Below are positions 20,069 through 30,272 of a stretch of DNA of 64,000 nucleotides, in pieces (within the stretch, counting starts at the first letter, position 1; every line of letters begins with the position of its first letter). The stretch lies in the NCBI RefSeq assembly GCF_017916325.1, contig NC_090163.1, forward strand, positions 503,501-567,500, given 5' to 3'. This DNA comes from Leishmania martiniquensis. Lineage: Eukaryota; Euglenozoa; Kinetoplastea; Trypanosomatida; Trypanosomatidae. Below the pieces are notes generated by a model. That model did not search any database and was not told the DNA's origin. It saw nothing but the letters and a program-made list of their open reading frames with translations. The translations under genes and the position numbers were made by a program.

Positions 20069-21274
20069 ATGACCACTCCCGAAAGCATCATTGCGGCCAA
20101 CGTGTACGCACGCAAGCCGAAAGGCGTTCAGGTTCCACCGGGTCTCAACCCGTACAAGCTCGTGGCGTGCGATATGGATGGCACGCTGCTCAACAGCAAC
20201 CACTCGATCTCCGACTATACCCGCGCCGTCTTGTCACAGCTCTTGGCGCGTGGGGTGCACATCATCTTCGCTACGGGCCGCCCCTTCACGGATGTCTACC
20301 GCATCAAGCGTCGCCTCAACATCTTTGCCGCGGCCAAATCCATCCCGACTCCCGGTTTTCAAGTAATCACGCCTGTTGGGGCATCGCCAACGGGGCGCTA
20401 TCCATCGGGCTCGCTGAACAACAGCTACAGCAGCGGCTTGCCGTCATCTCCTTCGATCTGCTCGGGTGCGGGGTCACAGGGGGCGGAGAAGATCGTCCCA
20501 CGCTGCTTCGCCATCACGTCCAACGGAGCGTGCATCTACAACGAGGCTAACGAGCGCATCTACGAGCGCACTATCGACCCGCGCATCGTGCAGGAGCTCT
20601 ACTCAATGTTTATGGACGACCCCGAGGTGAACATCAACGTCTTCCGCGGCGTCGATGAGGCGGACAGGCAGAGGCAGGGCTACACCAACCCCAGTGACCA
20701 GCCAGACGACAAGGCCAGTGAGGAGTGGGTCTGCCGGTATCCCAGTGACCTCGAGGCGGCTCTCTACAAAGAGTCTCGGTTCACCTTCCGCGTGGTCTCC
20801 AACCTGGAGAAGACGTTCCCAGTAGACCACGTGAGCGAGATTTTCTTTCTCTGCTACAACCCTGAGAAAAGCTCTCGCGTGGAGTCGGACATCAACCAGC
20901 GAATGAAGGAGCTTACGCACGATTTGGGACTGGAGACGTCCGTGCGCGTGGCGCCGTCTGCGACTCACTGCCTCGACATTGTCCCGTCCGACGTCAGTAA
21001 AGCGTCGGCACTGCAGCACGTCCTTGACAAGCTGGACCTGACGATGAAAGATTGCATCGCGTTCGGTGACGGCCTCAACGACGTGGAACTGCTGTCCTCG
21101 GTGGGGAAGGGATACATCATGGAAAACGGCAGCCCGCGGCTGCGGGAAAAGCTCCCGCACCTCGAGGTGATCGGCCGAAACGACGACGACGCCGTCGCCC
21201 ACAAGCTCAGCCAAATCTTCGGCATTGAGGTGGAGGAAGATGGCGCTGGCTATCCACTGGAACGCCCTGCTTGA
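20069..21274 (+). CDS. HAD-superfamily Cof-type phosphatase 5, with Ser/Gly-rich insertion
   Basis: The longest paralogue, 401 aa. ATG 20069 (MTTPESIIAANVYARKPKG) was chosen because the open sequence upstream is pyrimidine-rich. Motif I DMDGT (Asp35, Asp37), motif II ITSNGAC, motif III the Lys of DVSKA, motif IV GDGLND followed by YIMENG. Between motif I and motif II it has a Ser/Gly/Pro-rich insertion of about 50 residues (from about TPGFQVITPVGASPTG to GAEKIVPR) that no other copy has, and a longer cap with a charged segment. The catalytic core appears intact. The insertion is likely a disordered surface loop. Confidence 0.92.
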   Translation: MTTPESIIAANVYARKPKGVQVPPGLNPYKLVACDMDGTLLNSNHSISDYTRAVLSQLLARGVHIIFATGRPFTDVYRIKRRLNIFAAAKSIPTPGFQVITPVGASPTGRYPSGSLNNSYSSGLPSSPSICSGAGSQGAEKIVPRCFAITSNGACIYNEANERIYERTIDPRIVQELYSMFMDDPEVNINVFRGVDEADRQRQGYTNPSDQPDDKASEEWVCRYPSDLEAALYKESRFTFRVVSNLEKTFPVDHVSEIFFLCYNPEKSSRVESDINQRMKELTHDLGLETSVRVAPSATHCLDIVPSDVSKASALQHVLDKLDLTMKDCIAFGDGLNDVELLSSVGKGYIMENGSPRLREKLPHLEVIGRNDDDAVAHKLSQIFGIEVEEDGAGYPLERPA

Positions 21275-22183
21275 CGAATTCAACCTGAGCAGCCTGCGTG
21301 CCCAGAAGCGAAGATTGCATGCACGATGATAGCCGAAAGCAGTGGGAGACACCTCAGCGACGTCTTGTACAGATGCTTCGCCCCTTCTCCCCCTCGCCGG
21401 CCACGTTGCTCTTCATCGTACGGCACTCAAGAGATTTCGATTCTGATTTTTTTAAATCGCCCGCACATATTGTCCGTCCTTTTTTTCTTCGCGTTCCTTA
21501 ATATCTCTGCCGACGGCTCTCTCTTTCTCTTTCGCTATTCACCTCATGAGCGCCCCGAGTGCGAAGCTGCACAAAGTGCACAGACTCCGAATACTCCCCC
21601 AACTCAGCTGCATGTTACCCCTCCTCTCGCCTGCAGCGAACCTTTTGAGCGGCGCAACGGATACGTACGAAAAGCTGAAATCCCTCTCAACACACGCAAC
21701 AAGAAAGCAAACTCTTCAGGGGATGGCACCGCCGTCGACCGAAGCCCTCTGTTGAACGCGCGCGCGCTACGAAAAGGATCGATGGCCGCGCCTTCTCCGC
21801 CTGAAATGCCCGGATAACCGCGTGGCAGTGGCCGACGCGGTGCAGAGGCGATCAAGGCGGCCACGGGTCGACTTGCCAAACGGAGGGTAGTGCGCTGACG
21901 CAGGTGGAGGGCCGCGGTAGAGGACCTCCTTCGCTGTTTCTGCGCGGAGCTGATTGAATGGGAGGCGACGGTACGGTGCGACGGCGTGGTGGGGCATTGC
22001 ACGCAAGAACAACAGCATGGCCCATGAGCACGTTTTACGCCACAGCAGCGGTAACCATAGTGTGCACGCCCAGCACGCGACCACAATGGGGGGGGGGGGC
22101 AGCCGGGACGTTGCAAGGCAGGCGTGGCCACGCGCGCTGTCAAGCGCACGGGAGAGTGCGGGTGCGCGAGGAACACAGCGAGT
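21275..22183. other. Intergenic spacer after HAD gene 5
   Basis: Mostly GC-rich after 21540. A 69-codon ATG frame at 21546-21755 exists but has no supporting features. The stretch just before 22184 (G-run at 22087-22096 and flanking GC-rich sequence) loosely resembles the middle of repeat RA. Confidence 0.45.
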
Positions 22184-22320
22184 GCGCCCCGAGCTGCGCC
22201 ATGGAGGCGCTGCAGACTGGCGTGTGCGGTGGCCCCGCGTCACGCTGGGGCATGCGCCGGCCCGACGCGACGGCAGGGCGGTCGGTGCGAGAGGAGGAGG
22301 GCGTAGCAGCGGCGCAGCAG
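22184..22320. repeat. Dispersed repeat RA, partial copy 3
   Basis: 137 bp from GCGCCCCGAGCTGCGCC to GCGGCGCAGCAG match RA copies 1 and 2 without a difference that I can see; the sequence on both sides diverges. It is therefore a truncated copy of the same element. Confidence 0.85.
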
Positions 22321-23532
22321 AATGGGAGGGAGAGCGAGGGAACCGAGGGCTGGTCTATTTCCGTGTGCTTTTCTCGATCATTCTAATGGCGTTCAGTCGC
22401 GCTTGTCGCTGTGAGTGATTACCAAGATGAATCGTGAGACTGTCGAAGATGGCAGAGCGTGGGCTTCTGTGATCTTGGGGAGGCCATGGGGTGCTCTCCG
22501 GCAGGTGGACAGCTTGTTGCACTGGAGGCGTTGGCGATGCACTCACAGGAGACGGAAGAGCGGCTCGTAACGATGTTGCTGCACCCCTCTTTCCCATGAA
22601 GGGGTTCCCGACGGCCGTGAATCATGCCGTGTGCTCGATGAGGTGACGGTAGCGTCGTGATTTCTGCCGTCTTCAATCAAACTTCTGTTGGAAATCTTGC
22701 TGCTCGTTGAAAACAAGACGGCATTGTCACCTCTGCGCCGAATGAACGACCATTCTCTTGATGGGAACAGGCGACGGACCGCCGGGCAAGCTTCGGTTGA
22801 TGCCAGCGGAGTCGTCGCGATGCCATGTCAGCTGCGCGCATGTCTTTGTCTCTTCATAAGGGCTGAAACTCGGGCAAGATCTGATGGGAACGTTTAACAT
22901 TCGTTTTTCTTTCATCACCTTTGCGCTGCTCCTAAGTAAAGCACTGGCGCAACAGCATGACGTGCCTCTGATACGGTAAAGATGGAACGCATCGCGCCCG
23001 CGGTTTTGGGGAAGGAAGAGCGCCTCTCGTGCGTTCGCCGCTTTTCACTGCTCACAAGGAGGCAGGCAGCAAACCTCCGGGGATTCGGCCCTGGCCGAAT
23101 GTGGTGCCTTCTGTCGCCTCTCTTGTCTCACCCGAGTCCTTGGTGGGACTGGTTGGAAAAGATTGTGTTCGCGCATCGTTCCTGCATCTCTCTCGATGAC
23201 CTCTTTTCAATCTTCCCTTCCTGCGCCACAGCGCCAGCACACACGTGCGAGCCAAAGAATCCTGCGATATACGCTCCCAATCTGTAATTGAACTCGGATC
23301 CGTCAAGCGCTTCGATTTTTTCTTTTTTTGGCTTTTCGCGGGTTTGTGGTCCAATAGAGCACCCCCACTCCCATCCCCTTCTGTCCGCTGTGCGGCGTGC
23401 GTGAACCGGCGGGCGCGCTCTGAAGTGAATAGAAAAGGCCCTCTTTGTTCTTTAGAATCTCAAGGCCGGAGAGCAACTGCCACACCCAGAGAGTGAGACT
23501 TTGTGTCTTCTGTACGGTACCAGCTTACTTCA
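22321..23532. other. Intergenic spacer upstream of amastin gene 1
   Basis: No confident gene. A 101-codon ATG frame at 22982-23287 (MERIAPAVLGKEERLSCVRR...) has somewhat protein-like composition but no recognisable domain. T/C-rich sequence around 23310-23390 may serve the amastin acceptor. Confidence 0.4.
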
Positions 23533-24570
23533 ATGAAAATGCGGGGCCAAGGCAATAGTGTTCCGCACGGACAGCAGCTTAGCCCGCTGGAGAGCGAAGA
23601 TGAGAGCTATACAGGCACCTCCGGCTCTTATACAGATATATCTGCGGTCTCGCCACGCCACCAGCAACAGCCGCAGCTCTCGGCTGCCGTGCGTGGGGCT
23701 CAACGGACACCCCAGGAGGAGCAGAGCGGCCCCACCAGTGGTCTGCAGTCGTCACCTTCCTTTGGAAATCGCGGCGCTGTGCAGGAGAATCAGCAGGAAG
23801 AGGGTGGAGAGGCGGTGCAGAAGAAGAGCGGGGTGGCACGCGGCAAGCAGAGGGCACTGACAATGGTCAATGCCGCCCTGGAGGCTCCAGCCGCGCGAAT
23901 GCGGGCCGTTAAGAAGGCGGTGGTGGGCAAGGACTCTCAGCGCGTCACCGTCTACGTATTCTTCTGCATTGCGCTGATGCACCTCCTCTTCGTCATCCTG
24001 TCTTGCGCCCTTTCGCAAATCGACGTGGCCGGCGGCGGGTGCTACACCTTCTGGGGATTCAAGAAAGATTGCGATAGTGTCAGCTACACACGTCGCACAT
24101 CCCTCATTCGAAACTGCAGCATTCTGCGCAGCATTCTTCGGACCGGAGCCGCCTTCTCTATCATCTCCATCCTGGCATCGACGCTGACGGTGGTAATGTC
24201 GTGGATACTGTGCATCCGCCTTCGAGAAGCCGGTCGCCATTTCCGTGGCCATACATCCTACATGGACGTGGACGAAATGGACAATGGCGGGGAGGAGACC
24301 CCCGTAAACAACAGCAGCGCAGACAGCAAGCAAAGCCGTGAAGCTTTAGACGCGGGGAAGCTGAAGAAGTCGATGATACTTGTCATGAGCTTTAGTCTCG
24401 CCTTTGAGCTTATATGCTGGTCGATGACTGCCAGCATTCACACCAATCGTTATTGCGACAACATCTATCAGTGGTCCAAGACGGCAACGTACGGTGTCGG
24501 TTTTGGCATTGGGCTCACTGCGTGGCTGATAGAGCTCATAGCTTACATTGCGTTTATTCTCCTCGTATGA
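23533..24570 (+). CDS. Amastin-family surface glycoprotein 1, with N-terminal extension
   Basis: A 345-aa four-helix membrane protein with the amastin signature C-x-T-x-W-G-x-K-x-x-C: CYTFWGFKKDC at residues 170-180, just after the first membrane helix. Predicted helices lie at about 138-160, 205-230, 280-302 and 320-345, and the chain ends in the last one. ATG 23533 is the first Met; another lies two codons on. Amastins are kinetoplastid surface proteins, many of them amastigote-enriched. Usual amastins are near 180-200 aa with helix 1 close to the N-terminus; here about 137 hydrophilic Gln/Ser/Gly-rich residues come first, and a 45-residue polar loop separates helices 2 and 3. From memory, divergent alpha-amastins sit in this genomic region. 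Confidence 0.9.
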   Translation: MKMRGQGNSVPHGQQLSPLESEDESYTGTSGSYTDISAVSPRHQQQPQLSAAVRGAQRTPQEEQSGPTSGLQSSPSFGNRGAVQENQQEEGGEAVQKKSGVARGKQRALTMVNAALEAPAARMRAVKKAVVGKDSQRVTVYVFFCIALMHLLFVILSCALSQIDVAGGGCYTFWGFKKDCDSVSYTRRTSLIRNCSILRSILRTGAAFSIISILASTLTVVMSWILCIRLREAGRHFRGHTSYMDVDEMDNGGEETPVNNSSADSKQSREALDAGKLKKSMILVMSFSLAFELICWSMTASIHTNRYCDNIYQWSKTATYGVGFGIGLTAWLIELIAYIAFILLV

Positions 24571-24719
24571 CACACAGCATTCTCAGAGGCAGCCGCTCCC
24601 ACGCACGATACTGCACGTCAACCACACTGCGTCACGGAGCCGGGAGGACATCACCTGCACCACCACACTTCTCCCTCAGCCTTCTTCTCGTCACGCTATG
24701 GAATGATGGAGCACGCAGT
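24571..24719. other. Amastin 1 downstream region
   Basis: Short stretch between the amastin stop codon and repeat RA copy 2, presumably the start of the 3' UTR. Nothing recognised. Confidence 0.4.
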
Positions 24720-25124
24720 GATGCGGTAACCCGCGCACCTCACCCGCGCTGCGCGGGCCCTTTTTTTTTTTTGCCTGGCACCCACCCTAGGGATGGCGGT
24801 GGAAAGGGCAGACGGCGGCAGCGAGCCCCCCCGGACAACCACGGCGTTCTGAGGCACGCGGCATCTCTCGCATCCGGCGGGGCGGGGGGGCGAGGCGCAG
24901 ATGCGAGGAGCACGGCGAGAGCGCCCCGAGCTGCGCCATGGAGGCGCTGCAGACTGGCGTGTGCGGTGGCCCCGCGTCACGCTGGGGCATGCGCCGGCCC
25001 GACGCGACGGCAGGGCGGTCGGTGCGAGAGGAGGAGGGCGTAGCAGCGGCGCAGCAGCGCGGAGAAGAGGAGAGGGATAAGCGCGCTGTGGTGAAATGCG
25101 GACATGCGAGGAACGTATTGGTGG
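24720..25124. repeat. Dispersed GC-rich repeat RA, copy 2
   Basis: Near-perfect copy of 16157-16563 in the same orientation, differing in the T-run length. It lies about 150 bp downstream of amastin gene 1, hence probably inside its 3' UTR, which is a typical location of SIDER elements. Confidence 0.88.
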
Positions 25125-25415
25125 TCAGGTGCTGACGTACGAATCCCAAAGGCCCAGATGCCTTTCGTCCCGAGCCTCATCGTCATAGAGTGGAATGGAA
25201 CTTGGGGCGTTTTGCCAGCGGGGGATGGTGACGACACAGCTGAGCTCTCCTCCTATGGCAACTTAGATCTCTGTCCGTGGAAGCTCGCTGTACCTCAGAG
25301 GCTCCTCTTTGTGTTGGGGTGAAGGTAGAGAGGGACGCCGATGTGCAACGCAGAGAGCCGCTCGCATGTCTTCGTTATCGAGGATTTTTATGTCGTCTGT
25401 TCGTGGTGACCGCCT

Positions 25416-26002
25416 GGCTGGACGTATGTCATCTCGAGGGGGGCCCGTGCGCCACTCCGCTTGGGGAAGAGATCATGCAGGATCACCCCCTCCCTGACAT
25501 ACGCACACACACACACACACTCCGCCCCGTCATCCCCTGCCAATGCCGATCCATCGCTGGTGCTGGCCTCGGGATGAAGCAGCCGCGGCAGATCCAAGGC
25601 AGAGGGCTTTTCCGCAGTGGATGTCGGTACTCCGCCCCCAGGTGGCGTTGCGTTGGAACGACATGCGGCAGTGTGCAAGCGCGTGCCGTGGACACGATAC
25701 GCATGCCCGCAGCGTGACTCGAGCTCTCCTCGCCCGGCCCTCGCTGCTCACTGCTGAGGAAGAGCCTGTGCCGCCGCAGGGAGGGAGGCGCCAGGTGGCG
25801 GGTGCCACAATGGAAGCAGCTGCGAGGCGACCTGCAAGGCGTGTGGAGTGAGTAGCGCTTCATGTCGAGGCCGTATCCAGGCCACCGAGCCATCGCCTTG
25901 CTGCTCCGCATGTCTGCACGGCCGCTCTGCGCCACACACGTGGACCTGTGTGGCGGGCGCGACGGGGGAGGGAAGTGGATCTGCGGCTCGACTGCAGAGA
26001 CT
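25416..26002. repeat. 587-bp repeat RB, copy 1
   Basis: Matches 30273-30859 base for base without an indel in my line-by-line comparison, including the (CA)n tract at 25504-25520. It starts GGCTGGACGTATGTC and ends CTGCAGAGACT. It sits about 0.85 kb downstream of amastin gene 1. A 102-codon frame inside it is conserved only because the DNA is identical. Probably a 3'-UTR element or a SIDER-type retroposon. Confidence 0.92.
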
Positions 26003-28108
26003 GGGAGAGGTGAGAGCAGGCGTTAGCGCACCGCGCACTCACTCCAAGCGGTGAGCGCCTGAGAGTAAGCGTGTGTCGGTCCCTTGGAGATGTCGTTAGA
26101 GGACAGCTCATGCAGAGCCGTTCCTGATGCCAAGCACCCTCCCACGGTAGGGGATGGCCTTGTAGAAAGTTTGCCACATTGTGGCGAGTGTGCGATGCGT
26201 GTTGCTCTGGAGGCACTCAAGACGCTTGGGCGTTGGATCGCAAGGTGGTGAAGAGAAAGCGTACCTTGTGTGTTGTTCACCATGGATACCGGGCCCTGTA
26301 GAGTGTCCTATGTCCGTGCGCAGACCCGATACGCTCAAGAGACTGCTGGCTACGGCGGCCGCTTCGTGCACGTCAAAGCGGTCTCCTCCGCAGAGCATTC
26401 TGGACTCGAGCAGCACACGCTTGAACTTTTCATCGGCCGGCTAGCCCATGGACAGTGCTCTCGATTCCTTTCACGCGGAGGCCTCTTCCTTTTTTGGTGC
26501 CGTATTCGAGCACATATCTTGCCCACGTACGTGCTTATTTTGCTTTATCAGCTCAGGTGAGACCCTTCAGGCTCGCTCTCTCCTCTTCTCTGTGTGTGTG
26601 CTCGTATATTTCCTGGAACGGCGCGATACTCTCGTGGGAGGCGGAGGCGACCTCCTCTCGCTTTAGTGTTTGTCTGCGGCCTCTGCCCCCACTCCCTCTC
26701 GTCTGATCTCTTTTCGATTCGTTGTATGAGGGAACTCGATCACTTGCCCCTCCCCCTTCTCCTCTTCCTCCCCCCTCATGCACACAGACGCGCCAAGAAT
26801 ATCGATGCGGGAGTGTGAACATGTGCATCCGCGTGCATCGATCCCCTGTTTCCGTTGCCTTGTTTCTTTTCACTTTTTTTTCGTTTTCTTCCCCTCTCCT
26901 TGCCCTTATGGGCAGGGCAGGGGCGGGCGTGAGGTCCCTTCCTCACCTCTTCCACAGCGGCAGGGCGTGTAGTGTGCGTGCTCCTTTTTGTTGACTCTTT
27001 TCTTTTTTCCCCTGCGTGCTTTGCTTGTTGCGGGTACCTCTCTGCAGCACGCCCCTCCCCTTTCCGCTCTCCCGCCTACCCCGTATCCGACTGAGACTCT
27101 TGCTGTTGCGTTTCGTTGCTATTTCATTTATATATATATATCTGTTTGTTTCTCTTTCCGGGTGCACCACGGACATCTCCCTCCCTCCCTCCCCCTCCTC
27201 CTCTCCGCATTCCTCACGCGTTTGTCCGCTACTCACCCACACACACAGAGAGAGAGAGAGACAGACACCCTCCGCTTGGCTACTCTCGTCTTTGTGTGTC
27301 TGTGTGGATTTCTGTTTCGCATGTACCTTTTTTTGTTGTTCTGCGATGTACTTGCTCAACGGAGACGTACCTGTGCGCACACTTTTGAGGGCGGAAAGAG
27401 CTCCGCCCAGCATGTCCCCTTTCCACCCTGCGTGAAAAAGGGGGGCTCTTTAGGCGGCAGAAGTAGCGGGGCCGCTGAAAGAGAACGTGCCTCACAACAC
27501 GTCGCCAGGTTCCATGTGGGCCGAGGGAAGAGAGCAGTATGAACACCTTGGATTGCTTCTTCTGTCCAGATCGCCTATCCCCTGGTCCATGCACTGGCAC
27601 GCACACGCCAAAGCTCCTGTGATGGAGTGCATCTGCTGAGCGAGTCGAAGACTACAGGCGAGGCGTGACTTGCTGGCACGCCATAACTCAGGCAGGTGCA
27701 GCAGACAAGTACCCGCGCGAAGGCAGCGGTTGATGACTTGTGCTTCATTCTGCTACACAGTGCCCTGTACGCAGGCGCAGCCTGCACGAGAACTGTACGC
27801 TCGGTAGCGCCACTGTCGATGTATTCGACGCACCCTCCCATCAGGAGCGTCCTCTCGCACCCTTTCGCTCGCTCTCCATAGGGCTGAGTCACTTCTTTTA
27901 TATATGTACACCTAGCGTCCTACGTTCATCTCCTTGCTCTTCCTGATGCTCTGCGCACCCTCCCCATTTCTTCCTCTCCCTCCCATCTCTGTGTCTCCCT
28001 CCCCTTACCCCCCCTACCACCACCACCGCCGCCACCCCATACAGGATAGGCTCTATCTCACAATAGACAAGGAGCTGTGTTGGCCACACCCACTCGTAGG
28101 CCGTCAAA
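26003..28108. other. Intergenic spacer upstream of amastin gene 2
   Basis: No gene accepted. 26560-27330 is C/T-rich with (TA)n near 27129-27142 and (GA)n near 27247-27262. 27420-27880 is more balanced GC-rich sequence. 27940-28030 is a strong polypyrimidine zone suitable as the acceptor signal of amastin gene 2. Confidence 0.55.
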
Positions 28109-29605
28109 ATGCCCCAAGTCGCGCGAAGAAAGAAAATGTTCGACGACATTTCCTCTTTTTCGGAGGAGGACGTCGCCGATGAACGGGTGGTGCAGCGCGA
28201 GGTAACGGTTCCATCCGCAACACGGTCCGCGCAGCATGTGGACCCTGCAGCGGGTGATTCACCTGCCTCCGAAGCGGCAGTAGGTCAAGCGGTTGGCTAT
28301 GGGGATGACCCTAGCGCCTTTATGCCCACACTGGCGTCTGCATCCCACCAGCTGACAAAACTGGAGGTGGCAGGTGGAAAAGACGCGGGGCATGTCACTA
28401 TGGTGACATGCGTGCGCGTCTCACTGTCTCCGAAGGAGTCTCCCCGAGCCGCACCACTTGAGGTGCAACAGCAGCATGAATCCGCTCCCGCCGGCATTCC
28501 GCGGCCGCACAGCGCTGCTCCAGTAAGCGAGCTTGCATATAGCACACCGGCATGGCGAGAGGAGGTCGAGGTCGCCGTGGGCCTTCACCAGGCTGAGACC
28601 GGTATTGCGAGGTCCCGAAAGGGCCGCCGCCACCTCGACAGCCGGGGAGCGGGCGACGCGGATGTGAAAGAGCGCAATGGTCGCGCAGACGTCTATGGTG
28701 CCAAAGATGCGCCTCCTGCCCAGTACCCCGGCCGCGAAGGAATAGAAGTGGTGGAGTGCAGCGCCACAAGAGACCGTGAGGAGAGCTGCGGCACCCGGCG
28801 TCGCCCTGACGAGTCCGACGGCTGGGAAATGTGCGAGCAGTACACGCCAGCCTCGAGGAGCCGCGCGGCCGCGTCGTCGATAGAATACTCCCGTGAGGAG
28901 GATGTGGCTCGCTGTAGCGTGCATGCCGACCATGTTCATGGCGCGAGTGGAAGTGACGAGGACTTCCCCCTCGCCTCTTACATCTTTCCCCGCCTCAACC
29001 CGGCCTTTGCTGGAACGCAGGGAAGCCGCACCTCGGTTGCACCGGGAAAACGGCCGAACGTGATAGAGAGGGGTTGTGCGTACCTTATGGTAGCTGATAT
29101 TCGCGTCACGTCTTACTTGGTCGCACTCTTCATATCCCTCACGCTGCTGATTGTGTCGATTCCCACCTCACAGCTGGACATTGTGGGCGGGGCCTGTTTC
29201 ACTTACTGGGGCTTCAAGGACAACTGCGACACCGCTGCCTATACAATCACACGGCAGCTTTACCCCTGCGCTTTCATCCGCGACCACCTAGGCGTGGGTG
29301 CCGCCTTCTCCATCATGACGCTAATTGTTTACCTGGTGAATTTCACCGCTGTCATGATCGCGGTCTGTTGTTTAGCAAAGTCGCCACACACCATCTCGTC
29401 CAAATCTCGCACCGTTGTCGGCGTTCTCGGGTGTGCAGGGTTAGTCACGCAGCTCATATCCTGGGCAGTGGTGGCGCGGGTCTATCATTTTCACCCCTGT
29501 GTCAAGAAGGAGCTCGCATACGGCGTCGGTTTCGGGCTCAACCTCTCCTCATGGGTGATAAACGTTCTCGGCGCCGCAGTTGTACTGTCTCCTCTGATAT
29601 GGTGA
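28109..29605 (+). CDS. Amastin-family surface glycoprotein 2, with very long N-terminal extension
   Basis: A 498-aa paralogue of the gene at 23533. The amastin signature CFTYWGFKDNC occupies residues 363-373, preceded by a helix ending LIVSIPTSQLDIVGG. Three more hydrophobic helices follow (GAAFSIMTLIVYLVNFTAVM; VVGVLGCAGLVTQLISWAVV; GVGFGLNLSSWVINVLGAAV). The two amastins share SQ(I/L)D(V/I)..GG and YGVGFG. About 325 residues before helix 1 are hydrophilic, Arg/Glu/Ala-rich and presumably cytosolic, since amastin termini face inward. The start ATG 28109 (MPQVARRKKMFDDISS) follows a pyrimidine-rich tract; there is another Met nine codons on. Within amastins this N-terminal length is exceptional. 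Confidence 0.88.
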   Translation: MPQVARRKKMFDDISSFSEEDVADERVVQREVTVPSATRSAQHVDPAAGDSPASEAAVGQAVGYGDDPSAFMPTLASASHQLTKLEVAGGKDAGHVTMVTCVRVSLSPKESPRAAPLEVQQQHESAPAGIPRPHSAAPVSELAYSTPAWREEVEVAVGLHQAETGIARSRKGRRHLDSRGAGDADVKERNGRADVYGAKDAPPAQYPGREGIEVVECSATRDREESCGTRRRPDESDGWEMCEQYTPASRSRAAASSIEYSREEDVARCSVHADHVHGASGSDEDFPLASYIFPRLNPAFAGTQGSRTSVAPGKRPNVIERGCAYLMVADIRVTSYLVALFISLTLLIVSIPTSQLDIVGGACFTYWGFKDNCDTAAYTITRQLYPCAFIRDHLGVGAAFSIMTLIVYLVNFTAVMIAVCCLAKSPHTISSKSRTVVGVLGCAGLVTQLISWAVVARVYHFHPCVKKELAYGVGFGLNLSSWVINVLGAAVVLSPLIW

Positions 29606-30272
29606 ACCACCATCAGTACCATCCCTGAAGGCGGAGGACATAGCCTTACGATGGGCACCTTAGAAGCGGCTCCCTTGGCTTTGTACTTGTACATCTACTC
29701 CTGCACTAGTCGCATGAAAGCACACACGCACACACACACACAGTGGTACATATATGTGTATGTATGTGTGTACTTCTGTTTGCTGATAAGCATCATCTGT
29801 TCCTCTGTCTTTCGCCTTCCTCCCTCCCCCTCTGTCTGTCGCTCTATTGTCAGCTTTACGTCATATCTTTCCTCTCGCCGTGTAGCCGCCGCACCTGCCC
29901 GCACATCTTCACCTCTGTCGTTCATTTCTTTGTATGTTTTTGTGTTGCTTCTCTTGCGCTTGTCTTTTTTTCGTAGCTTCTGCGGCTGCCTGAGTGACTC
30001 CCACGGCCGCTTTGCCTGTCTGGATAGAACTCTCCTCCTCCCCCCTGCGCGCGCGTGAGTGTGTATGTGCTGTTCTTTTTTTTTGCATCTCCATCTCCGC
30101 GCGTTCGCGTGTGCTGGCGCTCTTATTCTGCTCTGCGCATCTCCTGCTGCTGCTGTACTCCTTATATGCTCACCCTTCTATTTCGCTGTGTGTGTTGACG
30201 GTTGTTGTGAGCTACATATATGTATATGTATATTTCGTTGTTAACGCGCTCCGCTGTCGACAGTGGCCACCC
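29606..30272. other. Amastin 2 downstream region
   Basis: (CA)n near 29723-29741, TA/TG-rich sequence and long C/T tracts; no gene. Presumably 3' UTR up to repeat RB. Confidence 0.5.

Noticed and set aside
25543..25851. 102-codon frame present in both RB copies (also at 30400-30708)
   Set aside because: Conserved only because the DNA copies are identical; composition is Arg/Ala-rich without a domain, so there is no evidence of coding selection.
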